DNA of 64,000 nucleotides. Source: Mesorhizobium terrae (GTDB lineage Bacteria > Pseudomonadota > Alphaproteobacteria > Rhizobiales > Rhizobiaceae). Position 1 is the stretch's first letter. Every line of letters starts with the position of its first letter. Under the pieces are notes generated by a model. That model did not search any database, was not told where the DNA came from, and saw only the letters and a program-made list of their open reading frames with translations. Both the position numbers and the translations under genes were made by a program. The stretch covers positions 2,428,501 through 2,492,500 of the forward strand of contig NZ_CP044218.1 of the NCBI RefSeq assembly GCF_008727715.1, written 5' to 3'. This document shows positions 58,848 to 64,000 of the stretch, piece after piece.

Positions 58848-59159
58848 ATGACCCGCCGCTTTGAAATCGTTCTCGGTTACGCATTCTTTGGCCTTGGATT
58901 TGGCGTTTTGGCCATCGCACTGGCATCGGCCGTGGCGGCGGATACCCTTTTGGGGGAACATTTCTCGGCGTGGATCATAGCCGGCACGTTCGGATTGGCG
59001 GCCGTCGGTGCCGCGATCGGATTTGCCGTCGCCAGAAACGTTCCTGCCGAGCAGCTAGGCAAGGCGCGGTACACCGGCACGCGGACGCTGCTTTATGTGC
59101 TCGGTCCCATGCTGGTCGTCGCACTCGTGGCGATCATCATCGGCTTTCCGCCGCAATAG
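58848..59159 (+). CDS. Three-helix membrane protein of unknown function
   Basis: A 103-residue protein from ATG 58848 (MTRRFEIVLGYAFF). Three membrane helices are visible: about 6-30, 42-62 and 80-100, separated by short loops (one containing NVPAEQLGKARYTGTR). An alternative ATG at 58836 adds MIPI, and the frame is open to 58686, but the upstream part is not membrane-like or family-like and has no good ribosome site. The start is uncertain. I recognise no family. Confidence 0.6.
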   Translation: MTRRFEIVLGYAFFGLGFGVLAIALASAVAADTLLGEHFSAWIIAGTFGLAAVGAAIGFAVARNVPAEQLGKARYTGTRTLLYVLGPMLVVALVAIIIGFPPQ

Positions 59160-59236
59160 CCTTTCGAGGCGACCATCGCCTTCTCTATGAATATCGGCTG
59201 TCGCGGGTTAAGCCGCACCAGGAGAAGGAATTTGGC

Positions 59237-59602
59237 TTGACCCTCGACGACTACAACGCCTTCTGCGCTTCCTTGCCGGCGACCTCGCATGTCGTGCAGT
59301 GGGGCGGCGCCCATGTCTGGAAGGTCGGCAGCAAGGTCTTCGCCATCGGCGGTTGGAGCGAGACGTCCTCGGTTCCCTTCGTCACTTTCAAATGTTCGGA
59401 TATCGCCTTCGATATTCTGAAGGAACAGCCGGGGTGTCGTCCGGCACCTTATCTGGCCTCGCGCGGCATGAAATGGATTCAGCGGGTGACCGCCGAGACC
59501 ATGGATGACGAGGCGCTGAAAGACTATTTGCGCGACAGCCATCGTCTGGCAGGGCGCAACCTGACGAAGCGCGAGCGCAGGGAGCTCGGCCTGGATAGTT
59601 AG
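59237..59602 (+). CDS. MmcQ/YjbR family protein
   Basis: A 121-residue protein with a TTG start preceded by GAGAAGGAA. MTLDDYNAFCASLPATSHVVQW, then VGSKVFAIGG and ASRGMKWIQRVTAETMDDEALKDYLRDSHRL, is the MmcQ/YjbR layout. This small family has a DNA-binding-like fold but no proven role. The C-terminus is basic (LTKRERRELGL). Follows the membrane gene by 77 bases. Confidence 0.85.
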   Translation: MTLDDYNAFCASLPATSHVVQWGGAHVWKVGSKVFAIGGWSETSSVPFVTFKCSDIAFDILKEQPGCRPAPYLASRGMKWIQRVTAETMDDEALKDYLRDSHRLAGRNLTKRERRELGLDS

Positions 59603-59772
59603 AGCAGGGGCTAGGTTTGCCTGGCCTCGAAGTCGCGCAAACGCTGCCGCACCGCCATGTTCATGCCTAGTTCATGGTGAATTCGTTAGGTGGATTTTGG
59701 CCTCGCAGGAGTTGGGGTGACTCTCGGCAGATGGACAAATCGGTGACGAACGCGCCTGAGAGTTTAGACAAC

Positions 59773-61278
59773 ATGCTGCGCACAATGTTTTCGCTATCCG
59801 CTGTCGCCCTGGCGGTTCTGCTGTCGTCGGGAGCGATGGCATCGACATCGCCGACACAAGAACCCGAGGTTCGAGCCGCACGCGCTGCCGAGGAAGGCAT
59901 CCGCGTCGCGCAGAACGGTGACTACCAGGTTTTCTACGACGGCAAGGGAAACCGGGTCATCGTCGATCCCGCCACCGGCAAGGTGATTGCGGTACAGCCG
60001 CCGCAGACGCGTTTCGACCGCCGGGCGCTGCGCCTGGAAAACCGGCAGCGGCAAATTGAACGCGCCGCTCCCGATGACGACCGCTATTATCTCGACGATC
60101 CTGAGGACATGGCTCGTCTCAGGCGCCGGCAGATGGAAGATCAGCGCGCCTATCAGTATCCGGAAGACGACGGCGGTGCCTATGACAATGCAGCGCCTGG
60201 CGACTATTCGGCAGACTCCTTCCCACCGGCACCCGGGAGGGTCGACCGATACGGCAATCCTTATCCGGCCGACCCTCAGCAGCCTGGTATCACCGCACCG
60301 CAACCTGTGCAGCGTCAGCCGTTGAAGGAAGCGTCGATCGAACCCGCGCGGCCGCCGCAGCCCGACAGCGCAACACCCTCGGCAGAACCGCCGGCGTCCG
60401 GCAAGGCGGCACTCAGCCCGTCGCTTTCGCTCGGCGCGCGCGAGGACGTGGCGGCATTTCAGGTTTTGCTCGATCGTGCCGGCGCTTCGCCGGGCGCGAT
60501 CGACGGGCGTTTCGGCTCCAACATGGACAAGGCGCTCGCTGCCTATCGCGAGATCACCGGAACCAATCTGAAATCGACCGACACCGCCGCCATCAAGGAG
60601 GCGCTGGAGAAATCGGGCGGACCTGCTTTCGCGACCTATTCCATCACCGCCGAGGATGTCGCCGGTCCCTATGTCGCTTCGATCCCGGAGGACTACAGCC
60701 AGAAGGCTCAACTGCAACGCATGGGCTACACGTCGGTGACCGAGGCGTTGGCCGAACGCTTTCACATGGACGAGGCCTATCTCAAGGCGATCAATCCGGG
60801 CGTCAACTTCAATCGCCCGGGCACGCTGATCAAGGTGGTCAATTTTGGCAAGCTGGTGCAGGCGCCAGTGGCGCGCATCGTCGCAAACAAGAGCCTGAAA
60901 CAGGTTTTCGCCTATGACGCGTCCGGCAAGCTGGTGGCCGCATTCCCGGCAACGATCGGCTCGTCCGATACCCCTTCACCCACCGGAATCCACGCGGTGT
61001 CACGCGTCGTCTTCGATCCCAACTATACCTACAACCCGAAGCTCAATTTCAAGCAGGGCCAGAACGACAAGGTGCTGACGATCCCGCCGGGACCGAATGG
61101 GCCGGTCGGCTCGATCTGGATCGCGCTCGACAAGCCGACCTACGGTATCCACGGCACGCCCGAGCCGTCCAAGATCGGCAAGACCGAAAGCCATGGCTGC
61201 GTGCGATTGACCAATTGGGATGCGGCCGAACTGGCCAGGCTGGTGAAGCCGGGCGTGCCGGTGGAATTCGTGGACTAG
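59773..61278 (+). CDS. L,D-transpeptidase (YkuD) with PG-binding region
   Basis: Exported cell-wall crosslinking enzyme, 501 residues. The ATG at 59773 gives a clean signal peptide (MLRTMFSLSAVALAVLLSSG, cut near AMAS). Then comes a Pro/Asp/Gln-rich linker (about 75-215), a peptidoglycan-binding segment (about 220-275: AFQVLLDRAGASPGAIDGRFG), a LysM-like stretch near AINPGVNFNRPGT, and the YkuD domain with IHGTPEPSKIGKTESHGCVRLTNWD: the Cys of SHGCVR is catalytic. It forms 3-3 crosslinks or anchors lipoproteins. Confidence 0.92.
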   Translation: MLRTMFSLSAVALAVLLSSGAMASTSPTQEPEVRAARAAEEGIRVAQNGDYQVFYDGKGNRVIVDPATGKVIAVQPPQTRFDRRALRLENRQRQIERAAPDDDRYYLDDPEDMARLRRRQMEDQRAYQYPEDDGGAYDNAAPGDYSADSFPPAPGRVDRYGNPYPADPQQPGITAPQPVQRQPLKEASIEPARPPQPDSATPSAEPPASGKAALSPSLSLGAREDVAAFQVLLDRAGASPGAIDGRFGSNMDKALAAYREITGTNLKSTDTAAIKEALEKSGGPAFATYSITAEDVAGPYVASIPEDYSQKAQLQRMGYTSVTEALAERFHMDEAYLKAINPGVNFNRPGTLIKVVNFGKLVQAPVARIVANKSLKQVFAYDASGKLVAAFPATIGSSDTPSPTGIHAVSRVVFDPNYTYNPKLNFKQGQNDKVLTIPPGPNGPVGSIWIALDKPTYGIHGTPEPSKIGKTESHGCVRLTNWDAAELARLVKPGVPVEFVD

Positions 61279-61385
61279 GAACCTGACCGGCCATAACTGC
61301 GGCGCCAAAGCGAGATTTTAGCTGCAGCGCTTGGTTCTGTCTGAAAACCGATATCGATTTGGCCGTCTCTGCGCTAAGCAAGCGC

Positions 61386-62927
61386 ATGCAGGCGCGCAGC
61401 GACACCGGCACTGACGGCATTCTTGGCGGAGCCGACGCCTCGGCCGACTCTTTCTGTCCGCAGCGCAGCCGGCGTTATGTGCTTTTTGCCGCCATTCTCG
61501 CATCGGCGCTCGGCTTCATCGATGGTTCGATCCTGGCAATTGCGATGCCGGTATTGCGGGCCAATCTCGGTGCCAGCCTGGTTGAGGCGCAGTGGATTTC
61601 AAACGCCTATGCGCTCACGCTTTCGGCGCTGATCCTTGCCGGCGGTGCCGCCGGCGACCGCTTCGGCCTCAGGCGAGCATTTGTCGCCGGCATCGCGATG
61701 TTCGTGATTGCCTCGATCGCCTGCGCGCTTGCGCCGGATGCTCCGATGCTGATCCTGTTTCGGGCAATCCAGGGCATCGGTGCCGCCGTCATGGTGCCGG
61801 GCAGTCTCGCCATCATCGCCAAGGCCTATCCCAAGAGCGAACGCGGTCGCGCCATCGGCATATGGGCCGCGGCCTCGGCGCTCACCACGGCGCTTGGACC
61901 CGTGATCGGCGGCATCGTTCTGTCCAGCTTTGGCTCCGGCATCTGGCGCGCCATCTTCGCCATCAATCTGCCGCTTGGAGCGCTGGCGATCTGGTTGCTG
62001 CTCGCCAAAGTCCCGGCCGATTCGCCTGCGCAGCAGCGCGGTCTCGATCTCGGCGGCGCGGCTCTCGCGACGCTGGCCTTTGGCGCCATGGCCTACGGGC
62101 TGACCGCGATGAATGCCGGTGGCGATGGCAAATCCGGGCTGATGAACCTCGCGGCTTTCGGTCTCGGGCTTGCCGCGCTCGCCGTCTTTCTTCTCTGGGA
62201 GCGCCGCCAGCGGGAACCGATGGTCGATCTCGGCCTCTTCCGGATCGCCGCCTTCACCGGCGCCAATGCGGCGACCTTCTTTCTCTACTTCGCCTTGTCC
62301 GCCGTACTGTTTTATCTGCCCATGCTGCTGATCGCCGGTTGGGGTCTCAGCACGGCCGAAGTCGGGTTCATCTTCCTGCCGCTGTCGGCGGCGATCGCGC
62401 TGCTTTCCGGCCCGGTCGGGAAATGGTCGGACCGCATAGGGCCGCGATTGCCGATCGCCTTCGGCAGCTTCGTCGTCGGCATTGCCTTTGCTGGCCTGGC
62501 GGTGCTGGCCGGGACCGGCTTCAAGGGTTTTTGGGAAGGGGTTTTCCCACTGATGGTGGTGATGGGGCTGGGCATGGCGCTCGTCGTGTCGCCACTCTCG
62601 ACCGCCATCATGACTGCGGTCGAAGACAAGGACACCGGGGCAGCGTCAGGCATCAACAATGCAATCGCGCGGCTCGCCGGTCTGATGGCAGTCGCGGCGC
62701 TGGGTGCCGTGGCCAGCCTGGTCTATGCGGCGGCCGGCGGAGGCGTTGTTGGTGTCGAATTCGGCGCTTTGCCCGAAACGGTGTTGGGTCCGACGGTCGA
62801 AGCGACACGGCTGGCCGCCACGGATCGCGCTTTCCAGGCGGTCGCGATGATCTCGGCCTTCATGTGTTTTGTCGCCGCCTTGGTGGCCTGGATCTCGCAA
62901 CCTGCGAAGACCGTTACACAGCACTGA
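61386..62927 (+). CDS. MFS multidrug efflux transporter, DHA2 (14-TMS) family
   Basis: A 513-residue drug:H+ antiporter of the EmrB/QacA group. Fourteen helices are visible. Motif C-like region in helix 5 (TALGPVIGGIVLSSFGSG), the helix 2-3 loop GDRFGLRRAFVAG, and helix 1 with ASALGFIDGSILAIAMP are all conserved. The start is ATG 61386; a TTG at 61359 is in frame upstream. No regulator or membrane-fusion partner is adjacent. Substrate unknown. Confidence 0.88.
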   Translation: MQARSDTGTDGILGGADASADSFCPQRSRRYVLFAAILASALGFIDGSILAIAMPVLRANLGASLVEAQWISNAYALTLSALILAGGAAGDRFGLRRAFVAGIAMFVIASIACALAPDAPMLILFRAIQGIGAAVMVPGSLAIIAKAYPKSERGRAIGIWAAASALTTALGPVIGGIVLSSFGSGIWRAIFAINLPLGALAIWLLLAKVPADSPAQQRGLDLGGAALATLAFGAMAYGLTAMNAGGDGKSGLMNLAAFGLGLAALAVFLLWERRQREPMVDLGLFRIAAFTGANAATFFLYFALSAVLFYLPMLLIAGWGLSTAEVGFIFLPLSAAIALLSGPVGKWSDRIGPRLPIAFGSFVVGIAFAGLAVLAGTGFKGFWEGVFPLMVVMGLGMALVVSPLSTAIMTAVEDKDTGAASGINNAIARLAGLMAVAALGAVASLVYAAAGGGVVGVEFGALPETVLGPTVEATRLAATDRAFQAVAMISAFMCFVAALVAWISQPAKTVTQH

Positions 62928-63110
62928 TCGGCCAGCCCGGGCGAGGGAGCTTGGGTTGAAAGCCTCTGACAGCATTTTATTAACCATCTTCCTGCTTCCG
63001 CGTGGGTATCGCGGTAACCGGCGCCGTCCCGTTTTGCGCGCATGCCGGCAGCCACTAATGTGCTAAAATGTTTCGGCGCGAGACCTGATCGTGCATGGGT
63101 AGAGGGCGGC

Positions 63111-63947
63111 ATGTCGAACAATGATCTGCAACGGCGCAACATCAGCCGTGCCGCTTCGAATGATGAGCGCTGGCCGAACTGGCACATGCTCGCGTTTGCC
63201 GGCTGCTGGGTGTTCGCGGTGAGCGGCTTCTTTGCGATCGCCGTCTCCGTCAACCTCTTCGAACGGATCAACCAATTCACCCGTACCTATGAAAAATGGC
63301 AACTCGACGAGTTGTTCTCGCTGCTTTTGTGCGCCGGTGTCGTGTCGCTGTTCTTCCTGGCAATCCGCACCCGGCAATTGGCACGCGAAATCACACGCCG
63401 CGAAGTGGCCGAGAAACTCGCCCACGATTCGGCCCGGCATGATCCCCTGACCGGTCTCGCCAACAGCCGGCGTTTCCGCGAAGCCCTGACCCTGGCGATC
63501 GAGAGTGCCAGGCAGAATGAAGGGAGCTGCGCGGTGCTGTTCATCGATCTCGACCGATTCAAACCGGTCAACGATACGCATGGTCACGCGGTTGGCGACG
63601 AGGTGTTGATGGACGTGGCACGGCAGATCGCGCAAGCCGCACCGGCGGGCGCGACAGCCGCCCGGCTCGGCGGCGATGAATTCGGCGTCATCGTCCTGGC
63701 TGTCCCTGGCCGAGAATCGGTGCTGTTTTTGTCCCAGCGGTTGTCGCGCGACATCGGCAAGGCGCGAGCGGTGGGCGAGGTGCAGGTGGAAGTCGGCGCC
63801 ACTGTCGGTATCGCGATCTTTCCCGACGACGGTCACGATGCCGATTCGCTGATCAATGCCGCCGACCAGGCAATGTATGCCGCCAAACCCTCGCGGCGCG
63901 GTCCGATCGGCCGCGGCGACATGCAAAGCGGAGCTTTTGGCAATTAG
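63111..63947 (+). CDS. Membrane diguanylate cyclase (GGDEF)
   Basis: A 278-residue c-di-GMP synthase. Two helices (about 26-48 and 68-90) bracket a short periplasmic loop (ERINQFTRTYEKWQLDE). A short coil joins to the GGDEF domain with LTGLANSRRF, LFIDLDRFKPVNDTHGHAVGDE and ARLGGDEFGVIVL. The RxxD inhibitory site is absent (PAGAT before AARLGGDEF). ATG 63111 has AGAGGG upstream. The periplasmic loop may be the sensor. Confidence 0.9.
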   Translation: MSNNDLQRRNISRAASNDERWPNWHMLAFAGCWVFAVSGFFAIAVSVNLFERINQFTRTYEKWQLDELFSLLLCAGVVSLFFLAIRTRQLAREITRREVAEKLAHDSARHDPLTGLANSRRFREALTLAIESARQNEGSCAVLFIDLDRFKPVNDTHGHAVGDEVLMDVARQIAQAAPAGATAARLGGDEFGVIVLAVPGRESVLFLSQRLSRDIGKARAVGEVQVEVGATVGIAIFPDDGHDADSLINAADQAMYAAKPSRRGPIGRGDMQSGAFGN

Positions 63948-63965
63948 CGGCGGTCCGCCAAAGCG

Positions 63966-64000
63966 CTACTTGGTGGCGCTGGCCATCTTCAGCGACGTGC
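63966..64000 (-). CDS. Possible C-terminal end of a minus-strand gene (partial)
   Basis: A short frame reads ...TSLKMASATK and stops at a TAG (63966-63968). It runs off the window edge, so it may be the end of a convergent gene. Too short to identify. Confidence 0.3.
   Translation of the reverse strand, partial: TSLKMASATK

Noticed and set aside
61282..61310. GGAAC after the transpeptidase as a stress promoter
   Set aside because: The -10 position reads CGGC, not CGTT.

Overview
The window is about 62-64% G+C chromosomal DNA from an alphaproteobacterium of the order Hyphomicrobiales, most likely Mesorhizobium or a close Phyllobacteriaceae relative. Evidence: a complete PhyR-NepR-EcfG general stress response locus, HWE/HisKA_2 kinases, a DUF4167 protein, a secA-PPIase-argJ block, and a lysC-ptsP-prfA-prmC-DUF4167-clpB block, an order I recall as typical of rhizobia. 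Genus assignment is inference. I saw no transposase, integrase, phage gene, CRISPR array or rRNA. One tRNA gene (Leu, anticodon CAA) is present.

Layout. 1-3059: end of a D-xylose ABC importer operon (xylF-xylH-xylG). 3180-4805: an orphan CHASE-domain histidine kinase. 4879-5127: a glycine-zipper lipoprotein. 5296-9687: general stress response region, with a small membrane ORF, a PAS-HWE kinase, a DUF1328 peptide, phyR, divergent nepR-ecfG, and DUF883 and holin-like membrane proteins. Four sites match the sigma-EcfG promoter (GGAAC-N16/17-CGTT), three exactly. Two of these are divergent and share a palindromic -35 region between phyR and nepR. 9837-11766: MhqO-like dioxygenase, MhqD-like hydrolase and GNAT operon. 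11872-13048: ECF sigma factor plus NrsF anti-sigma with a GTAACA-N16-CGAA promoter. 13206-15464: MASE1-PAS-PAS-GGDEF protein. 15490-18186: 3-hydroxybutyryl-CoA dehydrogenase and etfBA.

18409-26502: rhomboid protease, PduO, a HIG1-type twin-membrane peptide, SDR, YihY, DMT permease, GluQ, AlkA, HNH nuclease, DsbB, YqaA and tRNA-Leu. 26503-26919 has no convincing gene but contains a hairpin with a G-run-rich loop and an AT-rich patch. 26920-29603: a translationally coupled FemAB/CelD-like acyltransferase and polysaccharide flippase. 30529-38037: secA, PPIase, a TetR/small membrane protein pair with tandem operators, argJ, GNAT and mutT. 38133-42053: small membrane protein, Flp pilin, methyltransferase, comF, grxC, nitrilase and DUF1178.

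42094-46328: two small regulator islets, MarR/FMN reductase/DMT and ArsR/SRPBCC/VOC, flanking ubiG. The second has a perfect 18-bp operator palindrome. 46529-56174: lysC, ptsP, prfA, prmC, DUF4167 and clpB, the last with an RpoH-like promoter. 56261-63947: EamA permease divergent from a MocR regulator, two small genes, an L,D-transpeptidase, an MFS pump and a second diguanylate cyclase. Most content is core metabolism. The least described parts are the stress-regulon promoter cluster, the small ORF at 5296-5469, and the regulator-operator islets.
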